From positions 18,763,928 to 18,827,927 of the forward strand of contig JBCFYV010000001.1 in NCBI GenBank assembly GCA_039000515.1: a DNA stretch of 64,000 bases, in the 5' to 3' direction. Made by a program: the position numbers and the translations under genes. Of this stretch, positions 23,431 to 35,612 are shown piece after piece (the first letter of the stretch is position 1; the number at the start of each line of letters is the position of its first letter). The stretch comes from Timema cristinae (Eukaryota > Arthropoda > Insecta > Phasmatodea > Timematidae). The notes below the pieces were generated by a model. It did no database searches. It was not told where the DNA came from and was given only the letters and a program-made list of their open reading frames with translations.

Positions 23431-23501
23431 TGCAGACCCCCCCCCCCCCCCAAGATAATGAACGACCTTCCTATTCCCTTGACCTTTCTGGTAATTTTTT
23501 T

Positions 23502-23729
23502 TAACTCCATGTCTTGCTACACCTTTGGGTTGTACACCATTGCAGTTATTAAACTAGTGTGTTAGGTTTAATTTAGAGGAAGTGCACACGAATTTTCACT
23601 GAGGGAGAGTGGAAAACCATTTAGGGAAAAAAACCTCATTACACCTGAATGGAATCAAACCCAAATCTCAGGGAGTCTAGTCTAACATGAGAGTAGCGCG
23701 ATAGACCATGTGGTCACCAAAGTGGGTTT
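23502..23729 (-). mobile_element. SINE-B (minus)
   Basis: CCATGTCTTGCTACACCTTT tail, GAAAACCATTTAGGG, GGAATCAAACCCAAATCTCA B box, TAGACCATGTGGTCACCAAA head. Confidence 0.75.
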
Positions 23730-24086
23730 GTTCTATTGCACTCCTTGTTTGTTTAACATTTTATTTTTCCCTTTCCCCATTCACCCCCCTCACCCTCCTC
23801 TAACCCCCCTTGCTCCCCTTCTCACCCCTCCACACCCTCCAATCAATGGGCTGAATTGTGGACCAATAGTGGTCCATGCCTCACAGATTGATGACCACTC
23901 TTCTAAAGGTAGCCAATTTTCAAATAATTGATGAACTTATGCTAAAATTAAATAGTGAAGTAAATTTCTAAATTCTATTAAATACAGTTGACATTTTGTG
24001 AGGTCTATACACACATGAAAATACCTGGCTTTGCTTAACAGATTTGCAAATCATCTTGAATAAGACAATTTAAGCCAAAGGGTATA
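23730..24086. other. C-rich then AT-rich non-coding stretch
   Basis: CACCCCTC/CCACCCTCC runs near 23780-23850; no gene seen. Confidence 0.45.
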
Positions 24087-24088
24087 TA

Positions 24089-25427
24089 CGAGGGTCATCC
24101 AGAAAGTAAGGTTACAAGGGGTCCTAAGGCCTGGGGAAATTTTTTGTTTCAAATTTGGCACACCTGACGTGTAGGGGGGATCTTAACGGTCAGTTTGTTT
24201 GGTCCCGCGTGTTTGTCGGCCATTTTTTTCAGTCACAGTAAATTCTTCCTATGGAGAGGTCGTCGCGCGCTCCCGCCACCTCCCGTCCGTGCGAGATCCG
24301 CGCGGTCATCCGTTTTTTGACTTTGCAGAACAATACCGCCGCGAATATCCATCGGAAGCTCGTGGAAGTTTATGGTAGTGATGTGATGAGTCGACAACAT
24401 GTCACGAAGTGGGTTAGGTTGTTCAGAGAAGGCCGTACTGATACTCACGACGAGGCAAGGAGTGGGAGACCATCAGTGATTTCAGACGAACTTGTGCGAA
24501 AAATTGAAGAACAAGTGCGAAATGACCGCCGTGTGACGCTTGATGACCTTCACGAAAAATTCCCTGACATTTCTAGAAGTCTCCTTGGTGATATTGTGTC
24601 GGAAAAACTTGGTTACAAGAAGTTGTGTGCGAGATGGGTGCCCAGAATGCTCACACCGGAGCACCGTCAAAATCGCGTCACCACCGCGCGTGAATTTTTG
24701 GATCGTTTTGTACAGGAGGGAGAAGCTTTTCTGGACTCTATCGTGACAGGGGATGAGACGTGGGTGTGTCACTACACCCCAGAGACCAAAAGACAATCAC
24801 TTCAGTGGCGTCATTCATCTTCCCCAGCCACCAAAAAGTTCAAGACAACTCATTCAGCCGTAAAAGTCATGGCATCTGTTTTTTGGGACCGTAAGGGCGT
24901 CCTTTTGGTGGATTTTATGCCCAAAGGGACTACCATTAATGCAGAGGCTTACTGCAATACCCTAAAAAAACTCAGAAGAGCCATTCAGAACCGCAGAAGG
25001 GGAATGCTGACCCGGGAGTCAGCCTCCTGCATGACAACGCCAGGCCCCACACCGCGCGAGTTTCACAGGAGCTGCTGACATCATTTGGATGGGATATTGT
25101 CACCCACCCACCCTATTCACCCGACTTGGCGCCTTCGGACTATCACCTTTTCACTAAACTAAAGGAGTTTTTGGGTGGGAAACGTTTTTCCAACAATCAG
25201 GAGGTCGAGGAAGCTGTGAAGAAGTGGCTGAAAGAGTTGGCGGCGGAGGTCTATGACACTGGCATACAAAAGCTGGTGCCCCGACTACAGAAATGTCTTG
25301 ATCTCGACGGTGATTATGTTGAAAAATAGTATAATATATTTCTGAAGTATCCTGTGAGTTTCAATTAAATACAAGCATTTTTCGATTCTAAATAAATGTC
25401 GTAACCTTACTTTCTGGATGGCCCTCG
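24089..25427 (+). mobile_element. Mariner transposon, complete ends, 1339 bp
   Basis: Terminal inverted repeats begin CGAGGGTCATCCAGAAAGTA on the left and CGAGGGCCATCCAGAAAGTA (reverse complement) on the right, then AGGTTAC. One mismatch in about 26 bp. TA duplications flank it (24087-24088, 25428-25429). Size and ends are those of a full mariner. The element is much richer in G+C and CpG than its AT-rich surroundings and the ends are almost unmutated, so it arrived recently and its composition is foreign to this locus. It encodes a single transposase with one frameshift (separate entry). Confidence 0.95.
24251..25329 (+). pseudogene. Mariner transposase (SETMAR-like, DD34D), one frameshift
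   Basis: The enzyme would bind the element's inverted repeats, cut both strands and reinsert at TA sites in the nucleus. From the ATG at 24251 the first ~100 residues form the paired-like helix-turn-helix DNA-binding region (IRAVIRFLTLQNNTAANIHR ... RQHVTKWVRLFREGR). WVPRMLT near residue 129 is the family linker motif. The catalytic triad is visible: D168 in VTGDETW, then LLHDNARPH, then YSPDLAPSDYHLF. Exactly 34 residues separate the last two Asp (DD34D). The reading frame breaks near 25015 after GMLTR: the +1 frame continues GVSLLHDNARPH, so one base, probably a G of a G run, is lost. The frame then runs to the stop at 25327-25329, giving a total near 355 residues, normal for the family. 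With the frameshift the product would lack two catalytic residues, so this copy is not autonomous. Confidence 0.93.
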
Positions 25428-25429
25428 TA

Positions 25430-26925
25430 CTAATGTCATTAATTACATTATAGTCGTAGGATATATTTTTATGACTAAAAATTGGTTGGTCGGATGGTTT
25501 GAAAACTTAATATTTCCCGATCAACAGTATTCAATTATATTTCTGTTATTGGTAGCCATATCTTTGCAACCATTTACTCCCTAATTATTGGAATGAAAAA
25601 TACAAGACGCGCAAAAACGATCCCTTAGGACTTTATCAGTAATTATAGCATAGCCTTCCTTTTTACTCCCCCCCCCCCTTCCCCCTGTAACCTTCTACAA
25701 TCAGGATTCATTCCTCATCGAGGAAACAAAATTGATGTTCCTCTTCCCCTCACACCACTACCTCCCGACTCTTCCCCTCAGAGAACACATGAAAGGGAAA
25801 GAGTGACTATATAATTGCTCAAACATAACCTTATATAGGTCGTTCAAGGATGTTTGAAAGAACTCATCAACCCCTCCACTCCCCTCTACCCCCCACCACA
25901 ACCCCTCAGGCCTTCTCACGCTGACAAAAGAAACACGCCCGTCGAGGCAAACCAATCCCGGACAATGATTTCATCTGAAGGATACTGTCCCTTTGGAAAT
26001 GTTCGAGCTTACCGATTACCCGGCTTGGTCCATCTCTACTCGCTGAATAGCAAGTGACGAACATTTTGTATGACACACTGTAAAAAAAAAGTGTTATCTT
26101 TTACCCACCACGTTGTACTAAAGGCACAATTTTATAAGGAAAGGCTCTTCAGAAAATATAATTACATTCATCAACATTTAAATACAAGTCATGTACACAT
26201 TTGTCCGTTTTGTTATTGTTTTCGAGCTATAGTCAATTACAGAGTAATATTTTTAAATTTGAAGTTCAAGGAATATCTAGAAAAAAAAATTGAAATATCT
26301 AAAATTTGAATTAACCTTGTTTATATAATAGATGCTTAATGTTTACATGTTGTAGTCAAACCAATGTGTTTTCCAATAACAAAAAATAACTACAGTACAT
26401 ATTACTATATTTTTATACATCAGTAAGATAAATGAAAGCTTGACTAACCTCATTAAACTGTAATTTAAAATTCGTGAAAATACTGTGTTCGTGTATTCTC
26501 TCACATAGTCCGAATGTTCGCTAATCCGAACAAGTTTCGGTTTCAATCAGTTCGGATTAGCAAAGTTCTAGTGAATTTAATCACGAGATATTTACTCGCG
26601 AAAAAAGGTTAAATTTGGGTCTCAAAACACGTGCAGTGTTAGTCAGCACTTGAGTGTGTGGACAGATGCTTATTCTTATGAAGATGGACAAACACCAGAT
26701 AAACCATGGCTTACGGACAAGAAACTGTCATTAATCTATTAAAGTGACTTCTACAGAAGATTTTAAGCCCAACACCCACACTTTTCCTGCAAATGATATG
26801 TGTAATGTTTTTGGAACTTAATTTGAAGATGTATTTAAATTTTAACTTATTTATCATGATTTTTTTTTGTTATCATTGATAAGATTTTAAAATACAACAA
26901 TTTCAATTGAGTTGGCATTTTTTTA
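25430..26925. other. Non-coding stretch
   Basis: C-rich tracts near 25668-25690 and 25855-25910. Short frames on both strands (60-79 codons) lack domains. No SINE recognised, which is unusual here for 1.5 kb. Confidence 0.45.
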
Positions 26926-27156
26926 GCACCACAACTCATTACCTGCTTACCTACTAATTACGATGATGTGTAAGGGATGAGGAAGGTTGAATTTAAAGAA
27001 AGTATACCCACATTTTCGTGGAGGTAGAGTGGAAAACAATTTAGTATAAACCACCCTCAGTACACACGATTGGGATTAAAAACCCGATCTACCTGTCATC
27101 GGCAGTCTACTCTATTGTGATAGTGACTCCCTCGACCATGCAGCCATAGAAGCAGG
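26926..27156 (-). mobile_element. SINE-B (minus)
   Basis: GCACCACAACTCATTACC tail, GAGGAAGGTTGAATTTAAAG, TCATCGGCAGTCTACTCTAT and CTCGACCATGCAGCCATAGA head. Confidence 0.75.
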
Positions 27157-27985
27157 TATGACAACATTAAACCTTTTTTTTTAAAAGCAATCATTATTTT
27201 ACTATTTCAGTGTGGTCTTTATAATAAGAATAATATCGTGTTTACTGGTAAAACACACGTTAGCGCGTAACCTTACAAACCTTCGCAAAACAATATTAAG
27301 ATTAATTTCAGCCCCCACCCTGGTTCAAACATAAAATCTCCTTATTAAAATGCCAACAAATATTATACATGAAAGAGGAAGAATTTGTTTGGCAAAACTG
27401 ACAGACACCTCTTCCTCCTGACTCGTGGTTCTAACCAGAATTATCTGTCAAGAAACTCGAGCAAGACTCGTGATCCGATTGGCCGAATACAAGACCCAGA
27501 ATATTGCGTCACACTAACGCTCGGATTTGTTCTTTGCTGGATCTCCCTCCCAGTGGAATCACATACTGGCCTTAAGGGGGTTTCACTTATTTATTTTATT
27601 ATTATGAAGTAGGCGGCGCTCTTTAAAAAAAAAACCGCTTCAAGATTCATCCTTTCACATACTGACAGTGTACTGTGTAAAATTATCGAGTTTGGTTTCA
27701 GGGCATTCATCAATTATTTCTTCTTTCACCCCACATACCACCACCTTTTACCTCCTCCCATTTTACCAACCTGTCCTCGTTTTATTCCCCCTCCTAAATC
27801 CTTTTCTTGATTCACTTTGTCTGGTTGGGTATCTGGGTTTTATTTATTTGTTTGTTTGTTTGTTTGTTGAGGTTCAGTGGAAATCAACCAGGGCTCTTGG
27901 AGGAATGTCCAGGTTGCTCTTTCTGTCGGCGAAAGAGTCTAGCCTCCGGTGTCAAGAAACACAGGCCGTGATGATGGACTTGTAG

Positions 27986-28029
<44 letters not shown>

Positions 28030-28121
28030 AACAGAAGTAAAAATTAGCCTTCCTCTTTTCTATGGATACTCTCCCACTCCCCGCTACCAGTTCTGATTTT
28101 AAAAAAATAATAATTTAAACA
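27157..28121. other. Non-coding stretch
   Basis: A 75-codon frame at 27385-27612 and a 105-codon frame at 27668-27985 are open on the plus strand. The second is F/L/P-rich and crosses a (TTTG)n run, then ends at a (GA)n tract. No domain recognised. Confidence 0.35.
27989..28026. repeat. (GA)n microsatellite
   Basis: About 18 uninterrupted GA units. Confidence 0.95.
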
Positions 28122-28335
28122 CCCGTTTGAGTGGCATGCTTATCTGCTAATGGTTTTAGAGATTAAGACGGTTATATTTAGAGGAAATGTACCAGCATTT
28201 GTGGAAAACAATTGGGGGGAAAAAATCACCCTCAGTACACCCGGCCGAGATTTGAACATGGACCACCCCGTCATCGGCAGTCTAGTCTACTGCAAGAGTA
28301 GTGCCTTAGACCACGTGGTCACTGAAGTGGGTAGC
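28122..28335 (-). mobile_element. SINE-B (minus), tail lost
   Basis: ACCCTCAGTACACCCGGCCG, GATTTGAACATGGACC B box, TCATCGGCAGTCTAGTCTAC, GCCTTAGACCACGTGGTCAC head. Confidence 0.75.
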
Positions 28336-28416
28336 GCAGATATTGATGCTCATATTCCCACGATTAGAGTGGGTTAACTCTCTGAATTTTTCCTACTCAA
28401 CGTAAAACTTTTTTAT

Positions 28417-28618
28417 TTAGCACCCCACCTTACTACACACTTGGATTGTACAAATATTAGGGTACGTTAATATTGAGGGAATATGGAAAGTTAAAATAAT
28501 ATGAATTGTATCTACATTTGCCTGTAGGAAATGATTTAGGGAATAATCACCCTCAGTACACTCACCAGATATTCTAAAACTGATCTCCCCGTCATCGTCA
28601 GTCTTAGTCTTTTACGAG
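28417..28618 (-). mobile_element. SINE-B (minus), diverged
   Basis: TTAGCACCCCACCTTACTAC tail, GAAATGATTTAGGGAATAAT, ATCACCCTCAGTACACTCAC, CCCCGTCATCGTCAGTCTTA; the A-box half is missing. Confidence 0.65.
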
Positions 28619-29018
28619 ATTTATGACATAAGAATTCCAAATACGGCCCGCGGAATAGATTCATTTCACTTGTGGTGGACATTTTGACAAAATATATACA
28701 TATTAAAAATAAAATGAATAAAATAAATTCAATCACGAATATCGAAATGATGATGCTCCTATATGCAGTACAAAAAATAGCTATATACCATTTTATTACG
28801 TGGCTGGCGATAGTAAATTTAAAACGCGTAGCCAAAACATACATCCTTACTCACTAGCCAAAGTTTGATAAGACTCGAAATGAATGGTCGTTTTCTGAAA
28901 TTGCGGCTTCTCCTTTGATTTTTTTAAAAATTTGAACCTAGTAGCTACTGTGCATCCTCGGTGTAAAAGGTTTTAATTATTTTGGAGTACAAGAAAACGC
29001 TCGTACAGTTCGAGGATA
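28619..29018. other. Non-coding stretch
   Basis: Open frames on both strands at 28536-28857 overlap a SINE end and have no domain. Confidence 0.4.
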
Positions 29019-29266
29019 CCCGCTTAAGTGGCCGCGTGATCTAACGTGCTACTCTCAAAGTAGACAAGACTGCTGATGATGAGGATACGAGGTTTGAATC
29101 TCGGTCAGCGTACTGAAATGTTAGTTTAAAAAAGGGGTTTTCACTCTCCTCTACGAAAATTTGGGTACAATTCCTATAAATATACCCTTCCTAATCCCTA
29201 AAAACATTATTGTGATTATTAAATAAGCGTACAACCCGAAAGAGTAAGTAGTAAGACGTGTGGCTA
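29019..29266 (+). mobile_element. SINE-B, full length
   Basis: CCCGCTTAAGTGGCCGCGTG head with A box, AGGTTTGAATCTCGGTCAGC B box, GGGTTTTCACTCTCC, CTTCCTAATCCCTAAAAACA, tail GCGTACAACCCGAAAGAGTA. Confidence 0.75.
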
Positions 29267-30094
29267 AAATAAGTAAAAACAAATTGGAAGATGATGATAG
29301 CGACATTGATGGTGGAAGCCAATGAATATTTTAACCTATTTTAAGCTTAATTAACCAAACACCGGTGACCATAGAAACCATCCCCTTTCGAGAAAGATCC
29401 CTCAGTAACAGCCGGAAACCTAACCCAGGACCTCTTAGATCAGCAGCTAGGTACTCTGAGGCCGGTAAGACCCTTGGCCCTGTCGAGTGTAAGTCTAAAA
29501 CTTATTTTGTGGGATGGTTGGCATGGGTGAAAGGCATGGCGTGGCCTTACAACTGACCAAAGTATCCTTCCGCGCGAACAAGAACAGATGGATCACGGAA
29601 ACCTATATGGCGATAGCTACAGGTCAGGTCTTGCGGAAAAATCATTCGTTTGGAAATATCCGTTTTCTCTAGAGCGAGGGAGATTTTTATAGAAACATTT
29701 TCAACACCTCTTCTAAGATAATATATCAATGTTTATTAGGTGTTACATTTTCTTATTCTTTGTTGTGCAACGGCAGTTTTCTATTGAAAAATGTAAAAAA
29801 TCATTGATATTTGGTCACTGCTAAAATTATTTTAGAGGAGATGTGTATATAAAAAGCATGACCTAGTCAACATGCATCTATTCTTGAACAAAATGTTTCC
29901 GAAACGAAAAGTGCAAAGCAATAAACATTCTTGAAGAAAACTGTTTTTTTCCCATGGCTCTGCATTTCTACGCCAAATGAAAAGGCTCAATCGCCTTAAG
30001 ATGTAAATAATCTTTTAGTGGTGGATGTAGCTGTTTCAGGTAAACTATTCCTAAATTTAAAAAATATACACCTTGTCATATAAATAGAAATTAG
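29267..30094. other. Non-coding stretch
   Basis: Two 60-63 codon frames (29365-29556 plus, 29547-29729 minus) without recognisable domains; nothing else seen. Confidence 0.4.
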
Positions 30095-30215
30095 GACCCT
30101 CTTGTCTAAGTGCACCAATGCTCTTCCACCTGGCTAGTAAGGAATCATCCTCACTCCTCACCGTAATTTAAGGCAAAGTCTGTGATGGTCATGTGTGGAA
30201 ATAATCTGCTCTTAA
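30095..30215 (-). repeat. Single arm of the palindromic tRNA-like element
   Basis: CCAATGCTCTTCCACCTGGC, TTTAAGGCAAAGTCTGTGAT and GGTCATGTGTGGAAAT match, in order, the arm of the palindromic element at 42474-42795. Confidence 0.5.
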
Positions 30216-30390
30216 TTTGACATCATTGACGTTACAACAACCGGGGATTTGAGAGTGTCTTTATTTTGCATATAGCACACCGATATATTGAACAAGGAGG
30301 TAAGCAAATGTCAAATCATTAATTATTGTACATGATCAGTGAAGCATAGAAGATTAATTTAATTATTTTGTTACGTATTATAAAACTGAA

Positions 30391-30800
30391 TAAATGCTAC
30401 ATTTGGAGAAACATTCTGTATAGAGTAGAAACTTGGACGCTTAGGAAGATGGAAAATAAGTAATTGGAGAGTTTTGAAATGTGGTGCTGAAGAAAACTTG
30501 AGGAAATTTGATGGACAGACCGAGTGACAAATGAACAAGTCCTAAGAAAAGTGGGTGAGACGAGAATCATTTTGGATGTGATTCTTTGGTGTAAAGCAAA
30601 TCGGATCAAAAACATCCATAGGAGGAACTGTCTTCTGCACTACGTCATAGAAGGGAAGCTTAGGAAGAATGAGGATTTAAATATTGGATGACTTGAAGGA
30701 AAGAAGAAAATTCTGGAGCGAAGGAGGAGGCAGAGGATATGGTGCTTTGGGGGTCTAAGTTCACTGACAAAAGGAATTGACCTGTCTTAAGACAGAACAC
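30391..30800 (+). pseudogene. Decayed non-LTR retrotransposon ORF2, C-terminal part
   Basis: Reading in one frame with stops gives ILYRVETWTLRKMENK, LESFEMWC, WTDRVTNEQVLRKVGE, then HRRNCLLHYVIEGKL. These are hallmark patterns of the segment after the reverse transcriptase domain of animal LINEs (ALYGAETWTL, EMW.WRRM, ISWTDRVTNEEVL, GHILRRN.LL..VIEG). At least three in-frame stops and later frame drift (GWLEGKKKILERRRRQR-like remains) make it a dead copy. The catalytic reverse transcriptase core would lie upstream and is not recognisable. It differs from the RWYGHVMRM fragment at 19.9 kb, so at least two LINE lineages have been active. A small minus-strand frame (30397-30615) is its shadow. 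Confidence 0.8.
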
Positions 30801-31955
30801 CTAATAATAATAGTGATTATGAACATAGTTTGAGTATAACACCAAGAATCAATGTCTAAATAAATCTCTTCTGTTTTGAATTCGCCAGTTTTCATCGCAA
30901 TGAAAACAACACCTAAAGTTATTTTAGAATGTTTGTTAGAAAGAGAATAAGAAAGAGATAAACCATGTCAAACTTGCTGAAGGACTTGTCCGTCCAACCA
31001 ACTGGCGCGTGTGCAGTGACTCTGTCGTTGACCCCTACATACACGGATGACGCCCGAACCAAGTAGGAAGCTATTCATTTCATTGTTTCCTATCATTTGT
31101 CAAGTGGCACATTTCCTCCGCATCAAAACCGGCTTCATTTATAATTCAAAACAGACGACAAAACAATTTTCTTGCGGAGACTTACGCACCTTCCCAATAG
31201 TCGTGTCAAGACGCTCCGAACAAACTGTTACGTCAGCAATAAAACATCAAATTGAAAGACGTAGAGGTAGAAATTGGTGATGGGAGGGGGTGGGGGGAGA
31301 GCGGCCAAAGGGGGGAAAGGGGAACAAGTTTTTTTTAGTAACGTCCTCATAAAGTTCTTCCCCCCTCCCCCTTCCACAGTTTTATCGAATACCTCATATC
31401 AAAACGGGGAGCTGCATGTTTTTATTATTTAAAATATGATATAACCTGAGGTCGAAGTTACTAAAATACGTCAAAAAAAAGGGATATGCCGAAATCGTTC
31501 ACTTTTTCTTATAGTCTATTTTAAAAAGTTTTCAAAAATATGTTATAAGAGAACTAATTCCAAATATTTATCTTTTAGAAATAAAAACATGGTTTCATTA
31601 ATATACATAATCTAAAACACTCTTCAAATACACATTTTGAACGAAAAAAAGGTAGAAATGTCATTTTTTTAAATTTTCTAATAGTATTCAAATATAAATC
31701 ATAAGTAAATCACACTTAAATAATTATTAACATAAAAATAAGTATTACAGTGTTATTGTACTGTTCTTGACACTTCCAAGTTATCAATTTTAAACAATCA
31801 TATTTTCTAATATTTTTGAAAAAATTTCAATTCAAAAAAATTCCTCATCAATAAAATACCCTTAATTTAAGGGTTAGAATTAAAATAAATAATTCAACTG
31901 GTGATATAAGCATCTGATATATAAACATAAAGTTTTAATAAACTCCATCAAACTT
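30801..31955. other. Non-coding stretch
   Basis: A 77-codon frame at 31047-31280 has no domain. G-rich tract GGGAGGGGGTGGGGGGAGAG near 31281-31302; otherwise AT-rich. Confidence 0.4.
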
Positions 31956-31964
31956 TGTTTAGTA

Positions 31965-32248
31965 TTAATTATTATTATTATTAGCACCGCGCCTTACTAC
32001 CCGTTCGGGTTATACGCACTTACGCTAATGTGTAATGGTAGGGTGATTGTGAGATGAAATGAAGGACCTACAGTTTAACGTGGAATCCGAACCACGGTGG
32101 TGGCCTGGCATTCCACACATTCACAAGATGTCTTGTCATAGGTGAAGGAAGGGTTTAGAAATCAGATAAATCTGTGCCGGGACCGAGGATTGAACCCCGG
32201 CCGCCAGCACAGAAGTCTGACACCTTACCCCTAGACCACCAGGTCATC
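31965..32248 (-). mobile_element. SINE-A, full length (minus)
   Basis: (ATT)n tail, CACCGCGCCTTACTACCCGT, full body, B box ATTGAACCCC, head ending AGACCACCAGGTCATC. TGTTTAGTA occurs at 31956-31964 and 32254-32262, a probable target duplication a few bases off the head. Confidence 0.9.
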
Positions 32249-32689
32249 CTATCTGTTTAGTAGATAACTTCAGAATTAGACAAACATTCAAAATTTAAGG
32301 AACAATAATTTAGGGACCAAAGGAACCATAATTATTTAAAATCAATCAAAATTTCCAGGCAGAAGATTTTCATGATTTTCTTATTCATTTTTATCCATAA
32401 GAAAGAATAAAAATAAAATTTATGTCTAGTTTTTTATTATTTTAGAAAACTAGATTAAAAAGTGGTTTTACTTTTTTTTTTGAAACTTATCAAATCGTTA
32501 AATAAGTCTATCATACCGCTGAACGTGTAGTATATATCCTTAGTTAATCTAGTTTGTAAGTCATGCGTTTAAAAATGGCTTATTCAGAAATACTACCAAG
32601 GAAGAATAAATAGGAAAGATGAATAATACAATTCTGCAATAAATAACCTAGGTGGACCCAAAGAAAAAAAAGTCGGACCTCTTAACCTG
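32249..32689. other. Non-coding stretch
   Basis: AT-rich; nothing recognised. Confidence 0.45.
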
Positions 32690-32930
32690 GGTAGCTTCGG
32701 TGGCATGTTTCTTACTGAGTTAAAGGTTCAGGGTTCGATTCCCGACATGTCCAAAATATTTATCATTACTTAAATTTGGATTTCCCTTTTCACAGTAATG
32801 AATTGTCAACGTCTGGGAAGCTGGGTATTGTGTATGCTCGATACTTAATTTAGTTTATAGGTCGTGTTCTGATATAATCAGTCAGCTAAGAAATTATAGG
32901 TTAAATACCTTAAATTAAATAAAAAGAATT
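32690..32930 (+). mobile_element. SINE-C
   Basis: GTAGCTTCGGTGGCATG, TGAGTTAAAGG, B box CAGGGTTCGATTCCCGACAT, CACAGTAATGAATTGTCAAC, end GATATAATCAGTCAGCTAAG and GGTTAAATACCTTAAATTAA. Confidence 0.55.
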
Positions 32931-33483
32931 AAAATACTAAAAATATTTTGAACTTAGGCATATTTTTTTAAGCTTACCATATTTTTGAGTTATGTACAGA
33001 TTTATATCTCTTTTCAAATTACAGGTTCGTAGCAAAAATAAGACAAAATAAGCTAGAAAAAGAGTTATCCCTGTCTTATGGATTCATAAATATTTTATTT
33101 GGATCGAAGTAGCAAAGAGTACACACGAATTGTTTGTTTTGGTCTCTCTGCGATTTCTAACAGAATAAACAATGTTTTAGAAGCCTCAATACTTATTAAA
33201 TAAACAATAAATCTATTTTTTACGAGTTTCATATAGAATGATAGGGATTATGGTATTGGGAACGAGTAGAAAAGGATTTAATCACATGGGTAAAGTCTAT
33301 AGCTACTAGAAAAATAATAAAGAGGTCATTGAATTAATAATATACTTTAGCGCTGCCCTGTGGTTAAGTTTTTTTGAAATACACTAAAATATATTGAGTC
33401 CTACTTCAAACCTTAAAAATATCTAAATAAATAAAGGATGTTTATGTGTGTACAGGCATATCTGTTGTTAAAATATTACTCAC
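32931..33483. other. Non-coding stretch
   Basis: AT-rich sequence leading into the satellite array; nothing recognised. Confidence 0.45.
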
Positions 33484-35612
33484 AGTACTGTAAACAATAG
33501 ACCTCGCTCCTTCCATGTTATTATCGTTAATACAGTCTCACTAGTAGTTTATGAACAGTAGACCTCGCTCCCTCCATGTTATTATCGTTACAACAGTCTA
33601 ACTAGTAGTTCTGTTAACAGTAGACCTCTCTTCCTCCATGCTATTAACGTTACTATAGTCTACCTATTAGTTCTGTGGACCGTAAACCTCTCTTCCTCCA
33701 TGCTATTATCGTTACTACAGTCTCACTAGTAGTTCTGTGAATAGTATACCTCACTCAATGTTATTATCATTACTACAGTCTTACTAGTAGTTCTGTGAAC
33801 AGTAGACATCCCTCCATGTTATTATCATTACTACAGTCTTACTAGTAGTTCTGTGAACAGCAGACCTCGCTCCCTCCATGTTATTATCGTTACTACAGTC
33901 TTACTAGTAGTTCTGTGAACAGCAGACCTCGCTCCCTCCATGTTATTATTGTTACTACAGTCTTACTAGTAGTTCTGTGAACAGTAGACCTCGCTCCCTC
34001 CATGTTATTATCGTTACTACAGTCTTACTAGTAGTTCTGTGAACAGTAGACCTCGCTCCCTCCATGTTATTATTGTTACTACAGTCTTACTAGTAGTTCT
34101 GTGAACAGTAGACCTCGCTCCCTCCATGTTATTATTGTTACTACAGTCTTACTAGTAGTTCTGTGAACAGCAGACCTCGCTCCCTCCATGTTATTATTGT
34201 TACTACAGTCTTACTAGTAGTTCTGTGAACAGTAGACCTCGCTCCCTCCATGTTATTATTGTTACTACAGTCTTACTAGTAGTTCTGTGAACAGTAGACC
34301 TCACTCCCTCCATGTTATTATTGTTACTACAGTCTTACTAGTAGTTCTGTGAACAGTAGACCTCGCTCCCTCCATGTTATTATTGTTACTACAGTCTTAC
34401 TAGTAGTTCTGTGAACAGTAGACCTCACTCCCTCCATGTTATTATCGTTACTACAGTCTTACTAGTAGTTCTGTGAACAGCAGACCTCGCTCCCTCCATG
34501 TTATTATCGTTACTACAGTCTTACTAGTAGTTCTGTGAACAGCAGACCTCGCTCCCTCCATGTTATTATCATTACTACAGTCTTACTAGTAGTTCTGTGG
34601 ACAGTAGACCTCCCTCCATGTTATTATCGTTACTACAGTCTTACTAGTAGTTCTGTGAACAGTAAACCTCACTCCATGTTATTATCGTTACTAGAGTCTT
34701 ACTAGTAGTTCTGTGAACAGCAGACCTCGCTCCCTCCATGTTATTATCGTTACTACAGTCTTACTAGTAGTTCTGTGAACAGCAGACCTCGTTCCCTCCA
34801 TGTTATTATCGTTACTACAGTCTTACTAGTAGTTCTGTGAACAGTAGACCTCGCTCCCTCCATGTTATTATCGTTACTACTGTCTTACTAGTAGTTCTGT
34901 GAACAGTAGACCTCGCTCCCTCCATGTTATTATCATTACTACAGTCTTACTAGTAGTTCTCTGAACAGCAGACCTCGCTCCCTCCATGTTATTATCGTTA
35001 CTACAGTCTTACTAGTAGTTCTGTGAACAGCAGACCTCGTTCCCTCCATGTTATTATCGTTACTACAGTCTTACTAGTAGTTCTGTGAACAGTAGACCTC
35101 GCTCCCTCCATGTTATTATCGTTACTACAGTCTTACTAGTAGTTCTGTGAACAGTAGACCTCGCTCCCTCCATGTTATTATCATTACTACAGTCTTACTA
35201 GTAGTTCTGTGAACAGTAGACCTCGCTCCCTCCATGTTATTATCGTTACTACAGTCTTACTAGTAGTTCTGTGAACAGTAGACCTCGCTCCCTCCATGTT
35301 ATTATCATTACTACAGTCTTACTAGTAGTTCTGTGAACAGTAGACCTCGCTCCCTCCATGTATATTATCATTACTTACAGTTTTACTAAATATGTCTGTG
35401 TCTGTGAACAGTAGACCTCGCTCCCTCCATGTTATTATCTTACTACAGTCTTACTAGTAGTTCTGTGAACAGTAGACCTCGCTCCCTTCATGTTATTATC
35501 GTTACTACAGTCTTACTAGTAGTTCTGTGAACAGCAGACCTCGCTCCCTCCAGTTATATCGTTACTACAGTTTACTAGTAGTTCTGGAACAGCAGACCTC
35601 GCTCCCTTCGTA
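33484..35612 (+). repeat. 62-bp satellite array, about 34 units
   Basis: Unit GTTCTGTGAACAGTAGACCT / CGCTCCCTCCATGTTATTAT / CGTTACTACAGTCTTACTAG / TA, exactly 62 bp (starts at 33848 and 33910, for example). Central units are nearly identical; the first five and last three are diverged or have small deletions, as in arrays homogenised by unequal exchange. Variant positions (CAGTAG/CAGCAG, CGCTCC/CACTCC/CGTTCC, TATCG/TATTG/TATCA) allow units to be told apart. Not CRISPR: there are no spacers. The same unit occurs inverted at 38254-38771. Confidence 0.97.

Noticed and set aside
24482..24796. 104-codon minus-strand frame
   Set aside because: Shadow of the mariner transposase on the opposite strand.
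27668..27985. 105-codon plus-strand frame
   Set aside because: Hydrophobic, runs through a (TTTG)n repeat and ends at a (GA)n tract; no recognisable protein.
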